A stretch of DNA of 14,255 bases from contig WGAP01000112.1 in the NCBI GenBank assembly GCA_015494775.1, positions 1-14,255 on the forward strand, written 5' to 3'. Of this stretch, positions 5,506 through 13,180 are shown one piece after another. A model generated the notes under the pieces. The model saw only the letters and a program-made list of their open reading frames with translations. It searched no databases and was not told the origin of the DNA. A program made the translations under genes and the position numbers. The DNA comes from Flavobacteriales bacterium (GTDB taxonomy: Bacteria > Bacteroidota > Bacteroidia > Flavobacteriales > Flavobacteriaceae). Every line of letters begins with the position of its first letter. The stretch's first letter is position 1.

Positions 5506-6627
5506 ATGTATCCCCGGATTATTGAAAATAAAATACGAAGCAAAATCGGCAGCGGGAAGGCCATTGTCGTTACCGGAGCGCACCAGGTGGGAAAAACCAC
5601 GTTGATAAAAAAAATACTGGAAGGGAAAAGGTATTTGTTTCTTGATGGCGATGATCCATCGGTCAGACAATTATTGTCCGGCCCCAACACAGAGCAAATC
5701 CGGGACATTCTGGGCGATTATAAAATTGTTTTTATCGACGAGGCCCAGCGGATAGCGGGAATAGGTTTGACGCTTAAAATCATTACCGACCAATTTAAGG
5801 ACGTCCAATTGTTTGTTTCGGGCTCTTCTTCGTTTGAGTTGGGTAACAAACTGAATGAAGCGCTTACGGGCAGGAAATGGGAGTACGAATTGTTTCCCAT
5901 TGCTTGGGAGGAATTCGAGCAAAAAGAGGGTTTTGTCAGGGCGGAACAACAATTGGAAAACAGATTGCTGTACGGCTTTTATCCCGATGTGCTCAATCAC
6001 AAAGGCGATGAACGGGAGGTTTTGAAAAACCTGGTAGGTAGTTATTTGTACCGTGATATTCTTGCCTTTTCCGAAATCCGGAAACCCGAGGTTTTGGACA
6101 AACTGCTATTGGCGCTTGCACTGCAAGTGGGCAATGAAGTGAATTATAACGAACTTTCGCGCCTGGTGGGCGTAAACAAAAACACCGTTCAAAAATATGT
6201 CGAAATACTCGAAAAAGGTTATGTTATTTTCAGATTAAACAGTTTTAGTAGGAACTTACGCAACGAAATCAAGCGAAACCGGAAAATTTATTTCTACGAC
6301 AACGGGATTAGGAATATGATTACGGGTAATTTTAATCCGCTCAAATTGCGTTCGGATGTGGGAGCTTTGTGGGAAAATTTCCTGATGTCGGAGCGGGTGA
6401 AACAAAATGTTTATAAGGAAACTTTTGCAAGGATGTATTTTTGGCGGACCAAACAGCAGCAGGAAGTGGATTTGATTGAGGAAAAAGACGGAAAAATATA
6501 CGGTTTTGAGTTTAATTGGAATGCAAGGAAGGGAATCAAATTGCCCGAGACCTTTGTAAAAACCTATCAACCCGAAACCAAGGTCATTGACAGGACCAAT
6601 TTCAGGGAATTTGTGGTGATAAAATGA
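5506..6627 (+). CDS. AAA ATPase with DUF4143 C-terminal domain
   Basis: 373 residues. Walker A is GAHQVGKTT (24-32), Walker B is IVFIDEAQ (74-81), and VSGSSSFEL (104-112) is the sensor region. LFPIAWEEF and YGFYPDV (156-162) are family hallmarks. A winged-helix-like segment follows (about 203-240, with YNELSRLVGVNKNTVQKYVE). The DUF4143 region includes YFWRTKQQQEVDLI and GFEFNWN, reminiscent of a PD-(D/E)xK nuclease core. E330, D332 and E345 are present, but the position where relatives usually have Lys (as I recall, EFKWN) is Asn347, so cleavage may be lost. The family is widespread, patchy in distribution and functionally unclear. The gene reads AT-richer than its neighbours and sits alone between non-coding stretches, consistent with acquisition by transfer. 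Confidence 0.88.
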   Translation: MYPRIIENKIRSKIGSGKAIVVTGAHQVGKTTLIKKILEGKRYLFLDGDDPSVRQLLSGPNTEQIRDILGDYKIVFIDEAQRIAGIGLTLKIITDQFKDVQLFVSGSSSFELGNKLNEALTGRKWEYELFPIAWEEFEQKEGFVRAEQQLENRLLYGFYPDVLNHKGDEREVLKNLVGSYLYRDILAFSEIRKPEVLDKLLLALALQVGNEVNYNELSRLVGVNKNTVQKYVEILEKGYVIFRLNSFSRNLRNEIKRNRKIYFYDNGIRNMITGNFNPLKLRSDVGALWENFLMSERVKQNVYKETFARMYFWRTKQQQEVDLIEEKDGKIYGFEFNWNARKGIKLPETFVKTYQPETKVIDRTNFREFVVIK

Positions 6628-6671
6628 TGCTAAACTATTCGGTTTTTTAGGGTGCCTGGCCGTCCGGACAT

Positions 6672-6710
6672 TTCGATACGATTTTTGCTTCGCAAAATCA
6701 CTCAATGACC
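6672..6710 (+). repeat. 39-nt direct repeat, first copy
   Basis: It starts TTCGATACGATTTTTGC and ends CACTCAATGACC. It matches 6784-6822, inside repeat copy 1, with three differences. The matching segment occurs once in repeat copy 2, so this is an extra half unit. It contains the TTTTGC-TTC-GCAAAA hairpin. Confidence 0.75.
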
Positions 6711-6717
6711 TGCAACA

Positions 6718-6992
6718 CAGGCGGCTGAGTGCTGCGAACGTAGTGAGCAGTGTATCGAAGCCCCGGCCGGTCAACACGGTCGCTTCGATACAATTTTTGC
6801 TTCGCAAAATCACTCAGCGACCTCCATTGCGCCAGGGATGGGAGCGGTATGAGCCGCCGGCGGTGCCGATGGTTTTCCGCCCGGCGGAGGCGACCAGCAG
6901 GAAGCCCCACGCACGGGCGGGCGCGGGCGCGCGGCACGCGCGCCCGCGCAAAACCACGGCATCCGCCAAGGCGAATATAAGCGGACAGCCCG
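6718..6992. repeat. 275-nt structured interspersed repeat, copy 1
   Basis: About 96% identical by eye to 13686-13960, in the same orientation. Left part: an imperfect long hairpin in which GGCTGAGTG (6723-6731) can pair with CACTCAGC (6811-6818) and TGTATCGAAGC (6751-6761) with GCTTCGATACA (6782-6792). Right part: starts GGGATGGGAGCGGTAT (6836-6851) and ends ATATAAGCGGACAGCCCG. Between them is a near-perfect GC hairpin, GCGCGGGCGCGCG (6921-6933) with its complement (6937-6949) and loop GCA. The two copies differ by substitutions and one-base indels that would break any reading frame, so it is non-coding. It may be a structured RNA or a repeat family; its end is about 170 bases before alr. Confidence 0.85.
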
Positions 6993-7137
6993 GTCCCGCC
7001 AAGTGAACGCCGGCGGGTGCAAAAGCGCTCCGTCGCTTGAAGCAACTGCCGATGCGTGAACTTGTGCGGGGAGGCGCCCGAAAAAAATGATTCCTAAAAC
7101 CCCGAAGTGCATCCTTTTCCCTCCGCCGCAAAATCCG

Positions 7138-7145
7138 TAACTTTC
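7138..7145 (+). promoter_or_regulatory. Weak -7-like element before alr
   Basis: TAACTTTC, seven of eight positions of TAnnTTTG, lies 19 bases before the alr ATG. No -33 TTG is visible at the right distance. Confidence 0.35.
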
Positions 7146-7164
7146 CTTCGTTAATTCCTCCGGT

Positions 7165-8265
7165 ATGGACAACAAAGCCCTGTGGATTTCACCCGCCGCA
7201 CTACGGCACAACCTGGACCTTATCCGGGGGGCCTTGGCTCCCGACACCCGGCTATGGCTCAACCTCAAAGCCAATGCCTACGGCCACGACGCCCCCTTGA
7301 TGGCGTCCCTGCTGCGCGACAGGGCCGCCTACTTGGCCGTGGCCCAAACGAGCGAAGGTTTGCAACTCAAAGCATCGGACAAACGGCTCCCGGTGGTGGT
7401 GTATAATCCGCCCGTGGCGCCCGAACCGGAATTTTTTTCCGCCGGCCTGCAACCGGTCATTTACGACATCCGTCAGGCACAAAACTATTCCCAACTCATG
7501 CAAGGGATGGGTTTGACCCGTTATCCTGTGCATATCCAACTGGATACCGGCATGCACCGGAGTGGACTTATGCCTGGTCAAAATCAGGATTTGCTTGCAT
7601 TTTTCCGCGGTCAAACGGCCCTGGAACCCCGTAGCGTCTTTTCGCACCTGGCGGCCGCCGACGATCCGGCCGAAGATGACTTTACGCGCGCGCAAATCCG
7701 TTTGTTCGATGAACTATCGGCCCCTTGGAAAGCGGCCTATCCTGGTCTATTACGTCATTTGGCCAACACGGCGGGCATTTTCCGCTTCCCCGAAAGCCGT
7801 TTCGATATGGTGCGGCCCGGCATTTCGATTTACGGCTATCATACCCTGCCGGCCGACGTAGCGCCCGGCCTGCATCCCGTAGCTTCGCTACGGGCACGCA
7901 TCACACAGGTGCGTGAAATCCGGCCCGGCGACACCGTGGGCTACAACCGCACTTATCGCGCCCCATCGGCCCGTCGTATCGCCTTGGTTCCCACGGGCTA
8001 TGCCGACGGCATCCGCCGCCTGGCATCCGAACGCGGCCTCTATGTGCGCTGCGGAACGCATCGTTGCCCCATCGTCGGACGCGTCAGTATGGATTTGATT
8101 ACGGTGGACGCTACGGGTACATCCGTCAAACCGGGCGATACGGTGGAAATTTTCGGCCGCGATCCGCGCGTGGAAGACTGGGCCCGCGCACTGCAAACCA
8201 TTCCCTACGAAATCCTGACCGACATTCATCCGCGCGTGCCCCGCATACTCCGCGATTGGGATTAG
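7165..8265 (+). CDS. alr: Alanine racemase (PLP-dependent)
   Basis: 366 residues, the standard length. It interconverts L- and D-alanine in the cytoplasm, supplying D-Ala for peptidoglycan. The PLP lysine is K35 in LNLKANAYGHD. DTGMHRSG (127-134), NTAG (201-204), VRPGISIYG (216-224), VGYNRTY with the second catalytic base Y260, PTGYADGIRR (276-285) and GRVSMDL (305-311) complete the set. The N-terminal barrel and C-terminal beta domain are both intact. In Bacteroidota alr is often fused behind a MurF-like domain; here it is the stand-alone form. The chosen ATG gives the usual short lead before the first strand (ALWISPAAL). A promoter for the next gene overlaps its last codons. Confidence 0.95.
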   Translation: MDNKALWISPAALRHNLDLIRGALAPDTRLWLNLKANAYGHDAPLMASLLRDRAAYLAVAQTSEGLQLKASDKRLPVVVYNPPVAPEPEFFSAGLQPVIYDIRQAQNYSQLMQGMGLTRYPVHIQLDTGMHRSGLMPGQNQDLLAFFRGQTALEPRSVFSHLAAADDPAEDDFTRAQIRLFDELSAPWKAAYPGLLRHLANTAGIFRFPESRFDMVRPGISIYGYHTLPADVAPGLHPVASLRARITQVREIRPGDTVGYNRTYRAPSARRIALVPTGYADGIRRLASERGLYVRCGTHRCPIVGRVSMDLITVDATGTSVKPGDTVEIFGRDPRVEDWARALQTIPYEILTDIHPRVPRILRDWD

Positions 8266-8287
8266 GCACGGGATTTGATTATTTTTG
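8256..8287 (+). promoter_or_regulatory. Promoter of the 8304 lipoprotein gene
   Basis: TTG (8256-8258) lies 21 bases before TATTTTTG (8280-8287), a full TAnnTTTG match, with the ATG 16 bases further on. It overlaps the last codons of alr, so the lipoprotein can be transcribed independently of alr. Confidence 0.5.
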
Positions 8288-8303
8288 AAAAAATTTTGCG
8301 GTT

Positions 8304-9488
8304 ATGAAAAAAAGCTATGTTCTCCTTCTGTTCGTCTTGACCCTTATCGGCTGCGGTCCGGCCAAAAAAATCAACCAACTGATCGGCGCCGGACATTATG
8401 ACGATGCCATACAACTGACCGTCAATAAATTGCAAAAGAAACGCAACGTCAAATCCACCGATAAATACGTGCTTTTGCTGGAAAAGGCCTTTGCCAAAGC
8501 CCAGGCCGAAGACCTGGCACAAATCGAGAAATGGAAAAAAGACCCGCGCCCTGACCGCTGGGAAAAAATCTACAACACGCTCGTCCGTATCAACCAACGC
8601 CAAGACCTTATCCGTCCGCTCTTGCCGTTGCGCATTGTAGGCCAAAACCGCCGGGCCCGTTTCGACCTGCAAGATTTTTCGGAAGCCACCATCCAAGCCC
8701 GCGAAAAATACGTGCTTTACCTCTACGACCAAGCCCTGGCCGAAATGCAAAAAAACGACCGGCAATCCTACCGCCGGGCTTACCAACTGCTGGAAAAGGC
8801 CGACTTTCTGCACCCGGGTTTCCGCGATACGCAACAACTGATGGACAGGGCGCGCGCCAAAGGAATGGTCAATGTGGGCATCCGCATCGAAAACCGCACC
8901 GACAAGGTTTTGCCGCGTAAACTGCTGGATGAACTCACCCGCTTTGACAGCTACAATGCCGACAATTTTTGGACCCGCTATACCGACTGGAAGGGCGATA
9001 GCACCCGATACGACTATACGGGCAAACTGATTTTTACCGACATCCAAGTCAGCCCCGAGCGCGAGCGCGAAAAGGTGATTGTGCGCGAGCGCCAAATCCA
9101 GGACGGTTGGCGCTACCAAAAGGATGCCAATGGCAATGTCGTAAAAGACAGCTTGGGCCGGCCGGTTAAAATTCCCGTTTACCGCAGGGTGCAAGCCACC
9201 GTGCATTTGTATGAACAAACCAAAGAAGCCCGCATCCAAGCCCAAGTGCTCTTTTTCGACCCGCACACGGGCCGCACCTTGTTCAACAAACCGCTAACAT
9301 CACAATATGTATTCCAACACCGCTATGCCACCTACACCGGCGACCAACGGGCTTTGGAACAGGAAATCCTGGAATTTACCCGGGAAAAACGCGTGCCTTT
9401 CCCGTCCAACGAACAAATGATTTACGACGCCGGCACCGACATCAAAAAACAATTCAACGACATCTTGCGTCAGGCCGAGTTCAAATAG
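8304..9488 (+). CDS. Putative lipoprotein with TPR-like N-terminus, function unknown
   Basis: 394 residues. The N-terminus MKKSYVLLLFVLTLIGC is a lipoprotein signal with the acylated Cys at 17. Residues 25-185 are strongly helical with TPR-like spacing (GAGHYDDAIQLTVNKLQKK, RRAYQLLEKADFLHPGF). Residues 186-345 look like a mixed beta domain (VNVGIRIENRTD, KLIFTDIQVS, VQATVHLYEQTKEARIQAQV). A last helical segment (346-394) contains DAGTDIKKQFNDILRQ. No catalytic motif is seen. It should be membrane-anchored, facing the periplasm or the cell surface. It starts 38 bases after alr and overlaps the convergent methyltransferase by 8 bases. I do not recognise a named family, though similar lipoproteins may occur in Bacteroidota. 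Confidence 0.85.
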   Translation: MKKSYVLLLFVLTLIGCGPAKKINQLIGAGHYDDAIQLTVNKLQKKRNVKSTDKYVLLLEKAFAKAQAEDLAQIEKWKKDPRPDRWEKIYNTLVRINQRQDLIRPLLPLRIVGQNRRARFDLQDFSEATIQAREKYVLYLYDQALAEMQKNDRQSYRRAYQLLEKADFLHPGFRDTQQLMDRARAKGMVNVGIRIENRTDKVLPRKLLDELTRFDSYNADNFWTRYTDWKGDSTRYDYTGKLIFTDIQVSPEREREKVIVRERQIQDGWRYQKDANGNVVKDSLGRPVKIPVYRRVQATVHLYEQTKEARIQAQVLFFDPHTGRTLFNKPLTSQYVFQHRYATYTGDQRALEQEILEFTREKRVPFPSNEQMIYDAGTDIKKQFNDILRQAEFK

Positions 9489-10212
9489 TCCGGCGCCGGA
9501 ACCATTCGGCCATAAAAATACCGGCCGCCTGGGCCACGTTTAAACTTTCGGCGACGGCGCGGGCGTCTTTGGGAATGGCCAATTGACGGGAAATAAAACT
9601 TTGCAAGGCCGCCCGTATGCCGTGGCCTTCATTGCCCAGCACCAAAAACATATCGCGGGACAATGCCGTTTGGTACAAATTCTCACCCCCGGCCGATGCG
9701 CCGTAAACAGGTATTTGCGCTGCGGCCAAGCGGTTTTCCAAGGGTTCGTAATAAACCCTCACCCGCGCCAACGAACCCATCGATGCCTGAATGACCTTGG
9801 GATTGAAGGCATCAACGCTATCGGGCGAACAAAGTATTTGATGCACGCCAAACCAATCGGCCGTGCGGATGATCGTGCCCAAATTACCCGGATCCTGAAC
9901 GCCGTCGAGCACGAGTACCAATCCCGAAGGGCGAAAATCCTCCGGTTCGGGCAGCGGAAAAACGGCCAAGGCGTCGTAGGGATGCTGCAAATCGCTCATC
10001 CGGCCCAAAGTGCGTTCTTCGACTTGTTCCCAAGGGAAATCCACCGGAAAATCCGGCGGACGAACCGCCCAAATGTTTTGCGGACGATAACCCGCCTCCA
10101 AAAAAAGCCGGATGATTTTCCAACGCTCCACCACAAACAAGCCGTATTCGCGGCGGTATTTTTTTCGGAATAATTTCCTGATACGCTTGATTTGTTCCTT
10201 GCCGGGTTTCAT
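9481..10212 (-). CDS. SpoU/TrmH-family RNA 2'-O-methyltransferase
   Basis: 243 residues. An N-terminal substrate-binding domain (IKRIRKLFRKKYRREYGLFVVERWKII) is followed by the SPOUT knot. Motif 1 is DPGNLGTIIRTAD (107-119), motif 2 is LVLGNEGHGI (190-199), and motif 3 is AIPKDARAVAESLNVAQAAGI (from 212). These form the trefoil knot that binds S-adenosylmethionine and methylates ribose 2'-OH in rRNA or tRNA. The N-terminal domain resembles TsnR/RlmB-type enzymes, so 23S rRNA is a fair guess, but the exact nucleotide cannot be read from sequence. It converges with the lipoprotein gene (8-base overlap of the 3' ends) and diverges from the TamL-like gene 45 bases away. Confidence 0.9.
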   Translation of the reverse strand: MKPGKEQIKRIRKLFRKKYRREYGLFVVERWKIIRLFLEAGYRPQNIWAVRPPDFPVDFPWEQVEERTLGRMSDLQHPYDALAVFPLPEPEDFRPSGLVLVLDGVQDPGNLGTIIRTADWFGVHQILCSPDSVDAFNPKVIQASMGSLARVRVYYEPLENRLAAAQIPVYGASAGGENLYQTALSRDMFLVLGNEGHGIRAALQSFISRQLAIPKDARAVAESLNVAQAAGIFMAEWFRRRTI

Positions 10213-10239
10213 ATACTTCGGTTTGTGTTTGAAAAAGAG

Positions 10240-10247
10240 TAATTTTG
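10240..10247 (+). promoter_or_regulatory. -7 promoter element of the TamL-like gene
   Basis: TAATTTTG matches TAnnTTTG, 10 bases before the ATG at 10258, in the 45-base divergent gap with the methyltransferase. No clear -33 at the ideal distance. Confidence 0.55.
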
Positions 10248-10257
10248 TAACACGACT

Positions 10258-12762
10258 ATGAAAAATTTGGTCCGCATCTTAACGGGCGTTTTATTGGCCG
10301 TGGGAATAAGTTCGTGTAATATCCACAAATTGGTTCCTCCCGGCCGTTATTTGTTGCGTAAAAATAAGCTAAATTACCGGCATACCACAACCATTAAGCC
10401 CGCCAAGGCCCAAAATTATATTCTCCAACAACCCAATTTCTACGTTTTGGGCTATCCGGTGCTGGTGGGTGTGTATTCCATCGCCGACCCGCAACCCGAC
10501 AGCACCTATCTCCGTTTCGTCAAGCGCCACCCGGGCGGGATACGGCTTTTCAAAAATATTTTTTCCGAAAAACAGGTGTATCAACTGCGTATGTACTACA
10601 CCGGACTGAACCGCCAAATTCAGGCCTTCGGGCAGCCGCCCGTGCTTATCGACAGTATGAAGGTAAAACGCAGTGCCCGCAATTTGCAATTGCTCTTCAA
10701 AAACCGCGGTTTTTTGGACAATACGACGCGTTGGAATATCCAAGCCCGCAAAGGGCTGACCGCCGACGTGAGTTATTTCGTAAACGAAGGCCGTCGCTAC
10801 CGCATCGACACGGTGAGCAAGGAAATCGCATCGCCCGTGGTGCAGGCCCTCTATGCCCGTATCCGGCCGAAATTATATACCCGCGTTCACCGCTACTACA
10901 ACCGCGACAGCTTGGCCGCCGACCGGGAAAAAATCACCGCCTATTTTCGCAATCACGGCCTGTTCGACTTTCAATTGGCCAACATTCGTTACGAAATCAT
11001 TTACGACAGCGTTCCGCATCCCTACATTCATTTGCACACGCTGATACCCGATAAAGTTTTCCGCCAGGGAGACAGTATGATCACCCGGCCGTTCGTACCT
11101 TTCCGCTACGATAGCATACGCATTCGTATCCTTACCGACATTCACCGGCGCAATGTGCATCCGGCACGCATTGACACCTTGGGTAAAAATCTGTTTTTTT
11201 ATCCGCGCGAACGCCGTTTCCGCTCCGAGCTATTGGCGCGTTCGCTCTTTTTGCATCCCGACAGTTTGTATTCGGACCGCAACCTCAACCGCACGCGCGA
11301 GCAATTGATGAACCTAGAAAACTTTTGGCAAATCTATATCAACCCTTTTCCCAAAAAAGACAGCTTGCTCGATGCCGAAATCGTTTTGGTGCCCAACAAA
11401 CGTTTCGGAACCTCGGTTTCGGCGGGCGTTTCGCGGTCCAACATCCGCCCCTTGGGTATTTCGTTCGAAGGCTCGGTTACCTGGCGCAATGTTTTCCACG
11501 GCTTCGAAAACCTGAGTTTGTCGGTGTATTCGCTTTGGGCCAGTTCCATACGTTTTAATTTACCCAAAGGAAATTTGAATTTTAACGTGCGCGAAACGGG
11601 CATCGACCTCAACCTGCGCATTCCGCGCATTATTGCGCCCAAACCCATTCAGCGGCTTATTCCCATGTATATGCGCCCCAAAACCCATTTGGGTCTGCGC
11701 TACAACACACAAACCAACATCGGGCTCGACCGCCAAAAAATTTATTTCCTCTACGGCTACGAATGGCGGCCCAACCACATCGTTACGAATACCGTTAATC
11801 CATTGGAAATCAACCACGTGAACTACAAAAATCCCGACCAATATTTCGAAATATACTCGGCGGCCTTCAACCGCCTGAACGATATTGCCCAAACTTATTA
11901 CGGCGCGGGAATCAGTCCCGGCGAAGCGGATGATTTTATTCACACGGCCCTGAACGATGCTTCGCTTCCGGCCGATGTGCGCAATACCGTCCGTCAGATT
12001 TACGAACGCAAAACCCGGCTCACCGAAAACGTTCTGATTATCAATTCCAATTACCGGCTCCTCTACGACACGCGCAGCAGTTTGACCGACCCCGATTTTT
12101 GGATGCACAAATTTTACATCGGTTTTGCGGGATGGTTGCCCGGATTGGTGTCCAAAATGACGCCATTGCCCGAAAATAACGTAGGACAGCGCACGGTCAA
12201 CGGCGTGCCCTATGCGCAATTTGTCAAGGTCGAATACAGCTATATTCGCCACTGGGCGTTGAGCAAGAACAACATTTTGGCCGGGCGCTTCTACACGGGC
12301 CTGGCGGTGCCTTTCGGCAATTCGCATAACGTGCCTTTTGTGGAAGCTTTTTATGCCGGCGGCTCCACGGACATCAGGGCCTGGCGTGCCTTTGAATTGG
12401 GGCCGGGAAGCACGGGCGGCATCGGCGATTTCAACGAAGCCAACTTCAAGCTGATGGCCAACCTCGAATGGCGCTTTGCCATTATGAACGCCCACCGCGG
12501 CGCTGTGTTTGCCGATGCGGGCAACATTTGGAACATCTGGGACGACATACCCTACGAAAAGGCCAAATTCAAGGGATGGTCATCGCTGCGCGACATCGGC
12601 ATCGGTGCGGGTTTCGGCTACCGGTATGATTTCGGCTTTTTTGCCCTGCGGCTTGATTATGCCTTCAAAATTTACGACCCGGCCTACCCTATGGCCCAAC
12701 GATGGAAATGGCCGCGCATTACCGACGGAACTTTGCAATTGGGCATCAACTATCCGTTTTGA
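10258..12762 (+). CDS. tamL: TamA-like outer-membrane lipoprotein (TamL), BamA/TamA superfamily
   Basis: 834 residues. The N-terminal signal ends ISSC, so Cys20 is probably acylated, unlike proteobacterial TamA but typical of Bacteroidota TamL. Residues about 40-370 are a periplasmic part with POTRA-like units (for example LLFKNRGFLDNTTRWNIQ, YFRNHGLFDFQLANIRYEI). From about 380 (FGTSVSAGVSRSN) to the end is a beta barrel with alternating aromatic/hydrophobic strands. It includes GSTDIRAWRAFELGPGS (about 702-718), the counterpart of the BamA lid-loop RGF motif, and FADAGNIWN. It ends in the barrel signature INYPF. TamL works with TamB in outer-membrane protein or lipid export; tamB is not in the window. 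A divergent methyltransferase neighbour fits my recollection of this locus in other Bacteroidota. Confidence 0.85.
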   Translation: MKNLVRILTGVLLAVGISSCNIHKLVPPGRYLLRKNKLNYRHTTTIKPAKAQNYILQQPNFYVLGYPVLVGVYSIADPQPDSTYLRFVKRHPGGIRLFKNIFSEKQVYQLRMYYTGLNRQIQAFGQPPVLIDSMKVKRSARNLQLLFKNRGFLDNTTRWNIQARKGLTADVSYFVNEGRRYRIDTVSKEIASPVVQALYARIRPKLYTRVHRYYNRDSLAADREKITAYFRNHGLFDFQLANIRYEIIYDSVPHPYIHLHTLIPDKVFRQGDSMITRPFVPFRYDSIRIRILTDIHRRNVHPARIDTLGKNLFFYPRERRFRSELLARSLFLHPDSLYSDRNLNRTREQLMNLENFWQIYINPFPKKDSLLDAEIVLVPNKRFGTSVSAGVSRSNIRPLGISFEGSVTWRNVFHGFENLSLSVYSLWASSIRFNLPKGNLNFNVRETGIDLNLRIPRIIAPKPIQRLIPMYMRPKTHLGLRYNTQTNIGLDRQKIYFLYGYEWRPNHIVTNTVNPLEINHVNYKNPDQYFEIYSAAFNRLNDIAQTYYGAGISPGEADDFIHTALNDASLPADVRNTVRQIYERKTRLTENVLIINSNYRLLYDTRSSLTDPDFWMHKFYIGFAGWLPGLVSKMTPLPENNVGQRTVNGVPYAQFVKVEYSYIRHWALSKNNILAGRFYTGLAVPFGNSHNVPFVEAFYAGGSTDIRAWRAFELGPGSTGGIGDFNEANFKLMANLEWRFAIMNAHRGAVFADAGNIWNIWDDIPYEKAKFKGWSSLRDIGIGAGFGYRYDFGFFALRLDYAFKIYDPAYPMAQRWKWPRITDGTLQLGINYPF

Positions 12763-12914
12763 TTGCAGGATAATCTTTCCTTTGAACGCTCCGGCAGCCC
12801 TGCGGTCTGCCTGCGCGGCTACGCGAGCCCTGGCGGTCTCGCTCCGCGGCTTCGGGAGCCGCCTGCGGCGTCTCCCTTCGCTCGCCTCGGAACCCTTCGG
12901 TTTCCTCGGCGGAC

Positions 12915-12949
12915 GGCGAACCCGCAAGGCGGTTTCGCCTTTTTGTTTT
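12915..12949 (+). terminator. Rho-independent terminator, probably for tamL
   Basis: GGCGAACCCGC (12915-12925) pairs with GCGGTTTCGCC (12929-12939) with one mismatch and an AAG loop, followed by TTTTTGTTTT. It lies about 150 bases after the tamL stop, with only non-coding sequence between. Confidence 0.6.
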
Positions 12950-12980
12950 ATTGTTGGCAATCAAATGTTTAACGCCTTTT

Positions 12981-13009
12981 GTAGAGATGCCCAAATTGGG
13001 CGTCTCTAC
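12981..13009. repeat. Short inverted repeat, GTAGAGA family
   Basis: GTAGAGATGCCCAA pairs with TTGGGCGTCTCTAC around a single A, with one G-T wobble. It resembles the GTAGAGACGC...GCGTCTCTAC repeats that I recall as common in Bacteroidota and cyanobacteria. Confidence 0.7.
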
Positions 13010-13043
13010 GGGCAAAAATAAACCGCCTTCAATATTTATTGAT

Positions 13044-13071
13044 GTAGATTCGCGATACATCGCATCGCTAC
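13044..13071. repeat. Second, diverged short inverted repeat
   Basis: GTAG (13044-13047) and CTAC (13068-13071) bracket GCGAT-AC-ATCGC. It has the outline and length of the element at 12981 and may be a decayed relative 35 bases downstream. Confidence 0.4.
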
Positions 13072-13180
13072 GGGCGAAATAAAATAAACACCTAACATTG
13101 GATCGGCATTCCGGTTTTAAGGCCGTTTAAACCCCGTGTGCCAAATTGTTTGCATCGAAAAAAACGTGCAACAAAACGGC

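Larger units (their letters stand above)
6628..7164. other. Gene-free interval holding repeat copy 1 and the alr leader
   Basis: No credible gene lies here. Open frames crossing it run through the structured repeat in several phases and have extreme composition. Contents: a 39-nt half-repeat (6672-6710), the 275-nt repeat (6718-6992), a short block shared with the right end of the window (7019-7043), and the alr upstream region with a weak -7-like element. Confidence 0.7.
12763..13180. other. Gene-free interval between tamL and the thioredoxin-like gene
   Basis: No gene is supported. It holds a GC-rich mosaic of short hairpins (12783-12914) with pieces such as GGCAGCC-CTGC-GGTCTGCC, a strong terminator (12915-12949), two short inverted repeats (12981-13009 and 13044-13071), and an AT-rich tail with nothing further recognised. 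Confidence 0.7.

Noticed and set aside
6743..7006. Open frames with arginine- and proline-rich products across repeat copy 1 and their look-alikes in copy 2 (13668-13991)
   Set aside because: The same DNA is open in several phases and on both strands because of its GC-rich palindromes. Indels between the two copies shift the frames, and no start signals are seen. Such frames are likely to be mis-annotated as genes.
9490..9499. CCGGCGCCGG palindrome near the lipoprotein/methyltransferase junction as a terminator
   Set aside because: It lies within methyltransferase codons, is too short with no loop, and has no T-tract.
11560..12495. 311-codon minus-strand frame within tamL (and a 334-codon one opposite the 8304 lipoprotein)
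   Set aside because: Mirror frames of real coding sequence; no recognisable domain and no promoter or operon context.
12580..12960. Open frames overlapping the 3' end of tamL and the following GC-rich mosaic, on both strands
   Set aside because: They overlap the well-supported TamL barrel and low-complexity hairpin DNA, with R/P/A-rich products and no family pattern.
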